A DNA stretch of 64,000 nucleotides, taken from NCBI GenBank assembly GCA_025757745.1, contig CP107217.1, forward strand, positions 1,798,001 to 1,862,000, in the 5' to 3' direction. This document shows, piece after piece, positions 1-6,994 of this stretch. The position numbers were made by a program, and so were the translations under genes. Source of the stretch: Coriobacteriaceae bacterium (lineage in GTDB: Bacteria > Actinomycetota > Coriobacteriia > Coriobacteriales > Coriobacteriaceae). The notes below the pieces were generated by a model. The model was not told the origin of the DNA. It made no database searches and saw only the letters and a list, made by a program, of their open reading frames with translations. Positions within the stretch are counted from its first letter, which is position 1. Each line of letters starts with the position of its first letter.

Positions 1-398
1 ATGTAAGGAACGCCGACCTGACGGGCGAGCAGGATGTGCTCGCGGGTCTGAGCCATGGGGCCGTCGGTAGCGGCGATGACCAGGATAGCGCCGTCCATCT
101 GAGCAGCACCGGAGATCATGTTCTTGACGTAGTCAGCGTGGCCCGGGCAGTCAACGTGAGCGTAGTGACGGGCAGCAGTCTCGTACTCAACGTGGGAGAC
201 GGAGATCGTAATGCCGCGCTCGCGCTCCTCGGGAGCCTTGTCGATGTTCTCGAACGCAGTGAAGTCAGCCTTGCAGCCCTCGGTCTCGGAGAGAACCTTG
301 GTGATGGCGGCGGTCAGCGTGGTCTTGCCGTGGTCGACGTGACCAATGGTGCCGATGTTAACATGCGGCTTAGTGCGCTCAAACTTCTCTTTGGCCAT
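1..398 (-). CDS. tuf: Elongation factor Tu, N-terminal part (runs off the window)
   Basis: EF-Tu is the GTPase that brings aminoacyl-tRNA to the ribosome. The 132 visible codons begin [20 protein letters not shown] and contain the G1 P-loop GHVDHGKT, the switch I segment [13 protein letters not shown] and the G3 motif DCPGHADY. The ATG at 396-398 has a strong AGAGGAGGGC ribosome site just upstream. The gene is cut by the window edge, so the rest of the G domain and domains II and III are not visible. Three tRNA genes lie immediately upstream on the same strand, as in the tRNA-tufB arrangement of other bacteria, so tRNAs and tuf may share a transcript (inference). Confidence 0.97.
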   Translation of the reverse strand, partial: MAKEKFERTKPHVNIGTIGHVDHGKTTLTAAITKVLSETEGCKADFTAFENIDKAPEERERGITISVSHVEYETAARHYAHVDCPGHADYVKNMISGAAQMDGAILVIAATDGPMAQTREHILLARQVGVPY

Positions 399-494
399 AA
401 AGCCCTCCTCTAAACAGGTCGTCCCCGGACGGGACTTTGCCTTTATACCATAGTGGCCTCTCAACATACTATTGAGAAGCCACCGTGTTACCTA

Positions 495-571
495 TGGTAG
501 CGGTGACTGGATTCGAACCAGTGACGCCACGGGTATGAACCGTGTGCTCTAACCAACTGAGCTACACCGCC
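495..571 (-). tRNA. tRNA-Met (anticodon CAT)
   Basis: The cloverleaf reads on the minus strand with acceptor GGCGGTG, D-arm GCTCAGTTGGTTAGAGC, anticodon stem CACGG and loop TTCATAC, T-loop GGTTCGAATCC, and an encoded CCA end. The anticodon CAT gives Met; a lysidine-modified Ile tRNA cannot be excluded by eye. It is the tRNA nearest to tuf, about 95 bp upstream of its start. Confidence 0.92.
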
Positions 572-574
572 GGA

Positions 575-650
575 TGGAGCCTGCAACCAGACTTGAACTG
601 GTGACCTCTTCGTTACCAACGAAGTGCTCTACCGACTGAGCTATACAGGC
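575..650 (-). tRNA. tRNA-Thr (anticodon GGT)
   Basis: Minus-strand cloverleaf with acceptor GCCTGTA pairing to TGCAGGC, anticodon loop TTGGTAA between ACTTCG and CGAAG, T-arm GGTTCAAGTCTGG-like, and encoded CCA. It is separated from tRNA-Met by only three bases, so the two are surely co-transcribed. Confidence 0.94.
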
Positions 651-660
651 ACTTGACGGG

Positions 661-742
661 TGGGAGCTATAGGATTCGAACCTATGTAGGCAGAGCCAAC
701 GGGTTTACAGCCCGTCCCCATTAACCACTCGGGCAAACTCCC
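661..742 (-). tRNA. tRNA-Tyr (anticodon GTA), class II
   Basis: Minus-strand tRNA with acceptor GGGAGTT and AGCTCCC, anticodon loop TGTAAAC and a long variable arm, which marks it as a class II tRNA. The 3' CCA is not encoded (the next bases read CCC). It is the first gene of the tRNA-Tyr, tRNA-Thr, tRNA-Met, tuf series. Confidence 0.94.
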
Positions 743-1048
743 AATCGTTCAAGTATCCGCAGGTCCTTTGGTCTTTTGGACCGCCGCCCCCGCGAACGAA
801 AAAGATAATACGATGCAACCTTGGGGGCTGTCAACGAAAACCTCTAGATACACGGTGCCGGGCGTATCTATATAGCCGTGACCTGCGGTTTTGTTGAGTT
901 TGGATATGAAGGACGCTGGATTTGCATGTAGCGGTGACATTTCACGAGGGAATACTTTGTCGTAGTGGAGTGAGCCTGCAGAACATCCCTTCGATAACGA
1001 CTCATTTGCACCTATATATAGGTGGAGATCGGGCTTCCGCGGCAAATT

Positions 1049-1193
1049 CGAGCGTGGATTATCTCCCGTTTGAAATCGAGCGTTGATAACCTCCCGCTTT
1101 TGGCGTGCCACTGGGCCCAAAGTGGGAGATTGTCTACGTTCATTCTCTAGGCGGGAGATTTTCCACTCTCGTGTGTCCGAATATCCACGCTCG
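1049..1193. repeat. Symmetric array of four ~28-bp CTCCC-containing repeats
   Basis: Two direct copies of a 28-bp unit start at 1049 (CGAGCGTGGATTATCTCCCG) and 1077 (CGAGCGTTGATAACCTCCCG). Two more copies lie in the opposite orientation, with their GGGAG boxes at 1124-1128 and 1153-1157, and the outer ends CGAGCGTGGAT (1049) and ATCCACGCTCG (1183-1193) are inverted repeats. The whole 145-bp block can therefore fold on itself. It lies in the 722-bp gene-free stretch between tRNA-Tyr and the next gene; the rest of that stretch up to the repeats shows no convincing gene. Confidence 0.7.
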
Positions 1194-1224
1194 ATGACGA
1201 TGGTCAACCTCGCCCCGGCTTCTG

Positions 1225-1439
1225 TCTCGATCTGTAACAGTAAGAGGGTTATTCCTCCTCTATCTGTTACAGATCGAGATGTTTCCCTGGCGGTCTCCAG
1301 TTTATCTAAATCTGTAACAACAAGAACGGTTTTCCTTCCCTAGTTGTTACAGATTGAGACACTTCTCAGCTCGCCCCCAGATTGTCTAAATCTGTAACAG
1401 CTGGGAGCTGAATGCTCGTCCTCGTGTTACAGATCGAGA
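1225..1439. repeat. Three 55-bp palindromes at an exact 80-bp period
   Basis: Palindromes occupy 1225-1279, 1305-1359 and 1385-1439. Each is 55 bp, and their starts are exactly 80 bp apart. The first has perfect 16-bp arms TCTCGATCTGTAACAG and CTGTTACAGATCGAGA. The other two keep the TCTGTAACA and TGTTACAGA cores with a single A-for-C change near the left tip. The central 20-25 bases differ, while the 25-bp spacers are partly alike (both contain a CCCAG or CTCCAG stretch). A fourth copy lies at 4710-4763. They could be REP-like elements or a multi-site operator; nothing in the sequence decides this. Confidence 0.85.
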
Positions 1440-1464
1440 TTGTCGACTAACCCCAACCAAGCCC

Positions 1465-2157
1465 TTAAGCCAGTACCTCAGACCCGTTGTACAGTCTACT
1501 GCCTTTAAACGAGCGCAGCAGGAGTTCGCGACGTTCATCGAGGTCCTTCAGTTCGCAGGGGAACACGAACAGCATCACGTTTTGATGATACTTGTAATCT
1601 GCATAGACATCCGGATCGCCCAAACGTGTGGGTGTGGACACGATACCATCCGACATATGCTCGCTTGAGCCCACATAAATTCCCAGATAGTCACTGTAGT
1701 TCTTATCGTGACCGCCCTTTTGATACTTTGCGATAAGGTAGCAGCCAGGCGTATCAAAGCCGTTAAACGCAGCATCGACAGCCCTTTCCTGCTGGCAGAC
1801 AAACTTGTGCAGGGGCATCACCGTCGACGCACTTTCGAAAATCGACTGCCTTGCGGCGTTGATCTTTTTGCGAGCCTCGGCGGCTTCTCTTGAGTCCTGG
1901 AACGCTTTCACAGCACCGTCCAGCGCGCCAACTGCCGCGCCAACGCCATCGGCCGCTACTCCGAACCCCTTGCCAATGCCATCGGCAACGACACGCGCAC
2001 CGTTAGCAGCGCCGCCCGCTGCATCCATTACAGCGCCGCCAACGGCATCGACATCGACGCCGAGCTGCTTTGCGCCCTCAATGACACCAGCTGCCGCGGC
2101 CAGAACATCCGCCGCAAGATTCACCGCGTCTTTTACAGTTTTAAGGTTTACAACCAT
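1465..2157 (-). CDS. Gly/Ala-rich protein with possible GIY-YIG-like C-terminus
   Basis: Unknown protein of 230 residues. Residues about 10-90 are rich in Gly, Ala and Val in a glycine-zipper style (for example AVGGAVMDAAGGAANGAR), suggesting membrane insertion or a packed amphipathic helix. The C-terminal half has GCYLIAKY followed by YLGIYVGSS, spaced like the GIY and YIG motifs of that nuclease fold, and a conserved-looking DVYADYKYHQNV segment. The catalytic Arg that normally follows YIG is not evident, so enzymatic activity is doubtful. The start is an ATG preceded by AAAGGAATACCAGG. It stands alone on the minus strand just beside the palindrome array. Confidence 0.7.
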   Translation of the reverse strand: MVVNLKTVKDAVNLAADVLAAAAGVIEGAKQLGVDVDAVGGAVMDAAGGAANGARVVADGIGKGFGVAADGVGAAVGALDGAVKAFQDSREAAEARKKINAARQSIFESASTVMPLHKFVCQQERAVDAAFNGFDTPGCYLIAKYQKGGHDKNYSDYLGIYVGSSEHMSDGIVSTPTRLGDPDVYADYKYHQNVMLFVFPCELKDLDERRELLLRSFKGSRLYNGSEVLA

Positions 2158-2504
2158 CCTGGTATTCCTTTCGACATTTCCCTCAACCGAACCGATTCAT
2201 GACTTCCAAGAAGCGAGAGGGGCTTAGCTCGGCATCTCGCAACTATGTCTGATATCTCAAGCACCTAAATCAGCAGTCTAAATCCAAATGTACGAAACGT
2301 TCCAACAAGGTAGCTATTAATCGGCGAGCGCCTTGAGTGGCCTGAGGTGTGTCCCACATTTAGACTCACCTCCACTATTCGCAACCAGATTGAAATGAGT
2401 AGATTACGCTATCGGGCAGAGGGAATTGGCTCCAGTATTATGTCCGCACGAGCTCCTATTCTTTTTGACAGCGAACAGCCCGCTGTCAAAAGAAGGAGAT
2501 TCAA
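2158..2504. other. Gene-free stretch with a hairpin before the next gene
   Basis: This 347-bp stretch separates two divergent genes and presumably holds both promoters, although no confident -35/-10 pair could be picked. The only clear structure is a perfect 11-bp hairpin at 2463-2491 (TTTTGACAGCG, loop AACAGCC, CGCTGTCAAAA), directly abutting the ribosome site AGAAGGAG of the gene at 2505. Confidence 0.5.
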
Positions 2505-3008
2505 ATGGGCAACTTGGAAGAATTCGAATTGACTTGACGTGGATTTACGGTTCTTGCCGCTTCGGCTTTCGGAGCATTCTTTATTAAGCCCGAATCAGCC
2601 GCCAATTCCTCTTGCGACAAAACGTATCTCGTAAGCGTTAAAACAATCGGATACGGCTATCTCTGGGAAAAGGAGTTTGAAGACACCGATTGGATGGACG
2701 AGCCAGACGAGTCAGAAATCCAGCGCGAAGCGCTTAAACCGGGAACCATCCTCCGCTTCGAACAAGACCCCGATATCCCAAAGGACGCCGCCTGGCTCGA
2801 CGTCGTGTCTGAAGACGGCGAGCAACTCTGCGACATCCCCTGGAATGCGACAGCGGAAGAGAAAGCAGCCGTCATGAGGATCGTCGATAAGATCAACGGC
2901 GGCCATAAAGTCTGGACAGAAGTGAGCGATGCCGAGCATTCTACGATTGACGCCGATCCAGACAATGCGCGCATTCACACAATTGAATTCGACGTGTTCT
3001 ACCGGTAA
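2505..3008 (+). pseudogene. Unknown membrane-anchored protein interrupted by an in-frame TGA
   Basis: An ATG at 2505 has a strong AAGGAG site seven bases upstream, but after ten codons (MGNLEEFELT) the frame meets TGA at 2535-2537. The same frame then stays open to 3008. It first encodes a hydrophobic stretch FTVLAASAFGAFFI, then a soluble part with KTYLVSVKTIGYGYLWEKE and a clean end at IEFDVFYR. A single TGG-to-TGA change would explain it. Alternatively a shorter product of 104 aa starts at ATG 2694, but it has no good ribosome site. The family is not recognised. Confidence 0.6.
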
Positions 3009-3317
3009 TTGCTGTGTGGTGTCCGATGAAATCGGCACGATCCAAGCCGACAAGGAGAACCAGGTTCACTTTTCGCCAGCTTAGTCTTACCATTCGTCCA
3101 CCATGCCCATATGTGCAAGTAAACTCACTCGGTCACGTACTGCCTTGCCATCCCCATCGCATCCACCGTCATTTCGGGCGGTCTCAGTTCAAGCGCACAG
3201 TTATTCGACTGACGCCGCAGCAAGAGAGGAGCCCGTTTACCGAATAGAAAACCGTAGCAACTGCGGAATAGTCAGAAAGCGCTAGCATTTTCATATCAGG
3301 AAAGGAGAGCACTCATT
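3009..3317. other. Gene-free stretch, no recognised element
   Basis: About 310 bp without a supported gene between the interrupted gene and the next membrane protein. The sequence AGGAAAGGAGAG at its end is the ribosome site of the downstream gene. No repeat, tRNA or terminator with a clear stem was seen. Confidence 0.4.
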
Positions 3318-4163
3318 ATGGACAAAAAGAAAAGGACAGCCATCGTCTCTGCCGTCGCGGCCTTAATCGTTGCTATCGGAGCGTACTGGTACGTCAATTA
3401 CCAGATACCGCACAATAAGGCTGTTGAGGCCTTCAACACCGCCGCCGACGGACTTTCAGGCCGCAACGATGACTTAGACGCCGCAATCAAAGAGCTTCAG
3501 GAACTGAACAAATCGAAGGATAAGCCCTATGATTCGTCGACGTCTGATTCCGCGACCAATGCGGTAGCCCAAGCTCAGGCCGCCAAAGAAGATATCCCCG
3601 CGATGCCAGGTAATACCGACGAGATAAACGCTATGGCAAAGAAGATCGACAAGATGGGAAAATACGATTCCGTCATCGCCGATCTTTCCACCGCCAAGTC
3701 CAACCTTCAAGACAGCATCGACCAACTCAAGCAGGTGACCAACCCCTCAGAGCAATTCATTCTGCAACGGCTCACGGGCATTGCCAACATCACGGCACTG
3801 GAAGCTGTTTCGGAGGGCAACGATCCAAATAATAAGTTAGGCAAACAGGGCGGTTACACCGCATGCATCTACTTTAATTCCGATTTGGTCGGCTCTTCCG
3901 ACGTGTATCTTAGCGGAGATTACACCCCCGTCGTGGACGGCGGATGTGATGCCGGCGGAGCCGTCGAGGTGTACGCAAACGCCAAAGATGCCAAAAAACG
4001 CGATGAGTACTTGAGCAGCTTTGACGGCAATTCGATCTTAGATCCCGGTTCGCACAAGGTTGTTGGCACCTGTGTGGTTCGCACTTCCTGCCATCTTGCC
4101 GCATCGCAGCAAAACAGCATGACGAGCAACGTTGAACAGGCACTCATCAGGCTCGACAAGTAA
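3318..4163 (+). CDS. Membrane-anchored protein with coiled-coil stalk, unknown function
   Basis: 281 residues. A short basic start (MDKKKR) is followed by a transmembrane helix at about residues 7-28 (AIVSAVAALIVAIGAYWYV), so most of the protein should lie outside the membrane. Residues 35-150 are polar, helical and rich in Ala, Asp, Lys and Gln, consistent with a coiled-coil stalk. The C-terminal part contains four cysteines (YTACIYF, DGGCDAG, GTCVVRTSCH) that could form disulfides outside the cell. The start has an AGGAAAGGAGAG ribosome site. It is followed 43 bp later by a zinc-ribbon protein and then an acidic protein on the same strand, apparently one transcript ending at the 4616 terminator. 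Confidence 0.75.
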   Translation: MDKKKRTAIVSAVAALIVAIGAYWYVNYQIPHNKAVEAFNTAADGLSGRNDDLDAAIKELQELNKSKDKPYDSSTSDSATNAVAQAQAAKEDIPAMPGNTDEINAMAKKIDKMGKYDSVIADLSTAKSNLQDSIDQLKQVTNPSEQFILQRLTGIANITALEAVSEGNDPNNKLGKQGGYTACIYFNSDLVGSSDVYLSGDYTPVVDGGCDAGGAVEVYANAKDAKKRDEYLSSFDGNSILDPGSHKVVGTCVVRTSCHLAASQQNSMTSNVEQALIRLDK

Positions 4164-4206
4164 GTTTTATATTCGTCATATCAACTAGCGATTAAGGAGT
4201 GTAGAT

Positions 4207-4386
4207 ATGAGCGACAGATTTCCCGATGTTGATTGGTGGTGCGATCGTTGCAACGCCCATCTCAACAATCAGCCAGGTTTTGACGATCACAAGTACACGT
4301 GGGTTTGCACTGAATGTGGTTACAAGAACAGTATCTCCGCAACCAACATTTATGAATCCGAAGAGGACTATCGCAACTCGCGTTAG
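4207..4386 (+). CDS. Small zinc-ribbon protein (59 aa)
   Basis: A 59-codon gene starting MSDRFPDVDWWCDRCNAHLN, with ATG preceded by AAGGAG at a good distance. Two CxxC knuckles, CDRC and CTEC, separated by about 20 residues, make a classic zinc ribbon. No other domain fits in the length. Such proteins often bind nucleic acid or act as adaptors, but the role is unknown here. It lies between the membrane-anchored protein and the acidic protein; its stop overlaps the ribosome site (TAGGAGATTCTT) of the next gene, which argues for a translated operon member. Confidence 0.75.
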   Translation: MSDRFPDVDWWCDRCNAHLNNQPGFDDHKYTWVCTECGYKNSISATNIYESEEDYRNSR

Positions 4387-4395
4387 GAGATTCTT

Positions 4396-4608
4396 ATGAA
4401 ATACAAGGTCGTTTATCATTTACCGAGCGGCGCCGACGAAGAGGAGGATGAGCTCTTTTATTCAGAATCTGAGGCTCACGACGCCGCACGCGAAGGACTT
4501 TCCAATTATCGAACGGGCGCAGAAGAAGACTATCTGTTAAACCCAGGCGACAATCCCCTCCACGATGACGATGGTTACAGTTACGACATCGTAGGGGTAG
4601 ACGAGTAG
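4396..4608 (+). CDS. Small very acidic protein (70 aa), paralogue of the 7766 gene
   Basis: Begins MKYKVVYHLPSGADEEEDEL and is dominated by Asp and Glu. It shares an evident pattern with the protein at 7766-7984: KYKVxYHxPxGxDxEED, an xEAxxxA segment, GAE, NPGDxPL and a final acidic DE. The two are clearly homologous. The pattern of alternating hydrophobic and acidic residues suggests a compact beta-rich fold. DNA mimicry or an antitoxin-like role are possibilities only. It is the last gene of its cassette and is followed within 8 bp by a strong terminator, just as its paralogue is. Confidence 0.75.
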   Translation: MKYKVVYHLPSGADEEEDELFYSESEAHDAAREGLSNYRTGAEEDYLLNPGDNPLHDDDGYSYDIVGVDE

Positions 4609-4615
4609 GTCTGTT

Positions 4616-4645
4616 AGCCCCGCCCATTTGGGCGGGGCTTTTTCT
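4616..4645 (+). terminator. Intrinsic terminator after the acidic-protein gene
   Basis: AGCCCCGCCC, loop ATTTG, GGCGGGGCT, followed by TTTTTCT. A GC-rich 9-bp stem with a U-run directly after the stop codon at 4608. The same type of GGCCCCGCC stem follows the paralogue at 7992. Confidence 0.9.
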
Positions 4646-4709
4646 CTGGCATCAACCAGATTCCCTTGCGCAGTACCAGTCAAAATGGTTAGCCCCCCTC
4701 TTTGCATCG

Positions 4710-4763
4710 TCTCAACCTGTAACAACTGAGCAGTTTTTTCCTCCTAACTGTTACAGGTTGAGA
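4710..4763. repeat. Fourth copy of the TGTAACA palindrome
   Basis: Arms TCTCAACCTGTAACA and TGTTACAGGTTGAGA match perfectly over 15 bp across a 54-bp palindrome with a T-rich middle. Compared with the array at 1225-1439, the arm base pairs change in concert (GATC versus AACC side), so the pairing is kept while the sequence drifts. It lies between the terminator at 4616 and the 3' end of the lipoprotein gene. Confidence 0.85.
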
Positions 4764-4825
4764 CAAACCGAAAAAACAACGGTACGGCGGCGTTCTCCTA
4801 CAGCCAATAAGGTCGAACAGTCTCT

Positions 4826-5725
4826 CTACTGTGCTTTTACGAAGCACAGAACATTACCAACGACCACGCAGTAATCCGTAACGCTCGCGTCGGTCAAATA
4901 AGGAACGGCCACCTTCTTGGTGCTGCCTTCGGGCATCGTCCCAAGATAGCCGCCGGTTGCAATCTCGTAGCCAGGCCACTCATAAGAGAAGTTAGGGCAA
5001 GTCAGATCGATACCATCAGGACCCTTAGTTTGAATCAAATCACCAAAGGAAATGCCGTCCGTTGTCTTGGGATCGATAGAGTCATTCGTAACCGTGCAAA
5101 GGAGATAGCTATAGTTCTGATTCTCAGACCAACCATCGAACTCACGAGCACGCTGGCTTGAGTCGGCGTCAACGACAAAACCGTCAACAGATAATTCCAT
5201 CCCGCCTGCCTCAGTTTCAAATGAAATAGTCTGTCCAAGAGGAACGAGCTCAGAAGGCGACTTCACATATTTGGAAAGTGCCTTGGAATGGTCGTCATCC
5301 ATTTTCAGCCCCGCTTTATCTTCAAGCTCCTTTACAACCGAAGCGGCCTTTTTGCATCCCTTGACGTAGTTGTCGTTGTAGGTAGCAGGGTCGTTCGGAT
5401 AATTAACGAGGCCAGCGCTTTCCATATCCAAAGCAGACTTATAGTCCTTAACGAGATCTGCAAAAGACTCGTCCTCAAAATCCTTCGACTTGAATTTGCT
5501 CACTGCGTCAATTTGAACATCAATGCCCTGCTGCAAGAGAGAAATCTGCTCATCGATAGAACCAGCCCTCTTCGAAGAAACGTCGGACCAGTCAGCAATA
5601 CCAGCCTCAACGGAATCAACAAAAGAAGCCTGGCGTTGGGCTTCTTCATTATTGACACCGCCACAACCAATTAGCGAAAGCCCGAGAACAGCAATGCAGA
5701 GAACTGCACCGAATCGCTTACCCAT
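4826..5725 (-). CDS. Putative lipoprotein with DUF4352-like C-terminal domain
   Basis: 299 residues. The chosen ATG at 5725 gives a textbook lipoprotein signal: MGKRFGAVLCIAVLGLSLIG followed by Cys and Gly-Gly, with a GGAAGGA site upstream. A longer in-frame start at 5872 would place 49 residues before the signal and is unlikely. After a helical region (about residues 25-150), the C-terminal 130 residues (SYLLCTVTNDS, PEGSTKKVAVPYLT) resemble the immunoglobulin-like DUF4352 fold of secreted proteins. It should be anchored on the outer face of the membrane. Function is unknown; it is monocistronic. Confidence 0.78.
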   Translation of the reverse strand: MGKRFGAVLCIAVLGLSLIGCGGVNNEEAQRQASFVDSVEAGIADWSDVSSKRAGSIDEQISLLQQGIDVQIDAVSKFKSKDFEDESFADLVKDYKSALDMESAGLVNYPNDPATYNDNYVKGCKKAASVVKELEDKAGLKMDDDHSKALSKYVKSPSELVPLGQTISFETEAGGMELSVDGFVVDADSSQRAREFDGWSENQNYSYLLCTVTNDSIDPKTTDGISFGDLIQTKGPDGIDLTCPNFSYEWPGYEIATGGYLGTMPEGSTKKVAVPYLTDASVTDYCVVVGNVLCFVKAQ

Positions 5726-5879
5726 AGTTTTAATCCTTCCCATAGCAGCAAACACATTGATAAGGATAGGCGTAAATGAAAGTGCCGCCAGACCGATTCG
5801 GCAAACGGAACAGCGCGGGGGACGAATGAAAGAACGCCCGGACTTTCTATCCCATGCCAGCAGATCGTCCATCTCAGCA

Positions 5880-6338
5880 TCTGGTTCACACGTCGTTGCA
5901 CAGTTTTATACCGTGCGCCCAGTACATTCCGGCACGCGGCGCCCACACCGTATTCTCCGCGAATCACGGCGCGCCGACCACACGCCCTGCCAAGCTCGCG
6001 GCCGCGCGCGGATTCAATGCTCGCGCAAGGTGAGTTATCGTTGCCCACATCCACGCCACCGTGTCGTCGGGTTGCGTACGGTATACGACACCGCTGTTTA
6101 GCTCCATAACATAGTGCGTCATGCGCGCCCAGCTCGCGGTACGCCGCCAGTAGGCAACGTGGTTGGCAGCGCTCGCGTCGGCATTCCCCGCCTCATGGAC
6201 TGCCAAAAACGTCGGCGAGCGGGCGCCGTGCCCCTGTGACACGATCGCCTCGCGGTTCTCGTAGGCCGCAGCCGGCGTGGTGAGCGCCAATGCAACCACC
6301 AGCACGGCAAGCCACACAGTCGATCTCTAATTCCTCAT
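5880..6338 (-). pseudogene. Phage endolysin (N-acetylmuramoyl-L-alanine amidase) remnant
   Basis: The readable part has a signal-like hydrophobic start and then FLAVHEAGNADASAANHVAY and MTHYVMELNSGVVYRTQPDD, typical of the N-terminal half of amidase_2 endolysins, which cut the peptide from peptidoglycan at host lysis. The ATG at 6338, preceded by AGGAGGGCT, is followed by a TAG after three codons. After PDDTVAW the homology continues only in another frame (VGNDNSPCASIE). Beyond that no catalytic C-terminal half is recognisable. It is therefore broken at least twice. It follows the holin remnant, as in phage lysis cassettes. Confidence 0.72.
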
Positions 6339-6416
6339 AGCCCTCCTAAAAACAAAGGCACCGTGGCCGTGAGCTGCAGCGACCCTGGGACAGACAGAAT
6401 CACCTCCTAGACCGCA

Positions 6417-6614
6417 CCGCCCGAGTCGAGCTCCGCCATCACCGGGGAGAGCGCAGCCATGATAAGAGCCACGACCAATGCACGCCATGCGTGGTCCAGC
6501 ACCACCTGACCAAAAAATCAGGTCTACGTTGGCGATGATCACACCGAGGATGCCCTGGACGATGGCACGGGCCAATCGCCGCTACCATTCGTTTGAGTTC
6601 AGAAACTCTTCCAT
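6417..6614 (-). pseudogene. Phage holin remnant
   Basis: The frame starts at ATG 6614, overlapping the stop of the upstream gene as TAATG. It reads MEEFLNSNEW, then TAG, then RRLARAIVQGILGVIIANVD, which looks like the first transmembrane part of a small phage holin. At a run of six T (DLIF) the frame shifts, and the second half GQVVLDHAWRALVVALIMAA ends at a stop at 6417-6419. One nonsense and one frameshift mutation thus inactivate it. Confidence 0.65.
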
Positions 6615-6832
6615 TACTCCGACCTTTCTGCCAGCGACTGAATGTCATGCTGTATGACGGCCATGTCCTGCTCAAGCCTGTAGGTGCGTTCAATCAGGGT
6701 GTTGTGCTTTTCAACGCGCTTCGACAAGATGTCGGTCTCGATCTCCATCACCGCGCGGTTGCGGGAGTTGGAGCACAGCGCGCCTGCAAGCGTGACGACA
6801 CCACTAATAAGGACAACAACAATCGATTCCAA
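6614..6832 (-). CDS. Small phage-type membrane/coiled-coil protein
   Basis: 72 residues with an N-terminal transmembrane helix (MESIVVVLISGVVTLAGALC) and a charged coiled coil (ETDILSKRVEKHNTLIERTY). Proteins of this size and layout commonly sit just before the holin in phages and prophages of Actinobacteria and Firmicutes. This is the only intact frame of the decayed lysis module; its stop overlaps the holin start. It is probably a passenger left over from a prophage rather than a working gene. Confidence 0.6.
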   Translation of the reverse strand: MESIVVVLISGVVTLAGALCSNSRNRAVMEIETDILSKRVEKHNTLIERTYRLEQDMAVIQHDIQSLAERSE

Positions 6833-6887
6833 ACGACTTCCTAACGTCTTCCGTTGGAACCATCATCGAGGGCGGTCACAAACGGAT

Positions 6888-6947
6888 TTATTACTACATT
6901 CGTCCTTTTATTACTACGCCCATAGTGTTAGATTGCTCTATTACTAC
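6888..6947 (+). promoter_or_regulatory. Three phased direct repeats upstream of the HTH gene
   Basis: The 10-mer YTATTACTAC occurs at 6888-6897, 6908-6917 and 6938-6947. The distances between starts are 20 and 30 bp, close to whole helical turns, so all copies face one side of the DNA. The last copy ends 47 bp before the start of the HTH gene at 6995. This is the layout expected for cooperative binding of a regulator, most simply the HTH protein itself (inference). Confidence 0.65.
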
Positions 6948-6994
6948 TGAAAATTCTAATTTTATGGTATTGCATTAGCTGAGAGGAGCGAATC

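Noticed and set aside
749..1207. A 152-codon open frame on the minus strand over the CTCCC repeats
   Set aside because: No ribosome site, no recognisable protein pattern, and its sequence (REWKISRLENERRQSPTLG) simply translates the repeats.
1225..1439. CRISPR array
   Set aside because: Units are palindromic with variable loops inside the repeat; spacers are partly alike, and no cas genes are nearby.
2535..2537. Selenocysteine codon TGA
   Set aside because: No selenocysteine insertion structure is evident, and a Trp codon mutation is simpler.
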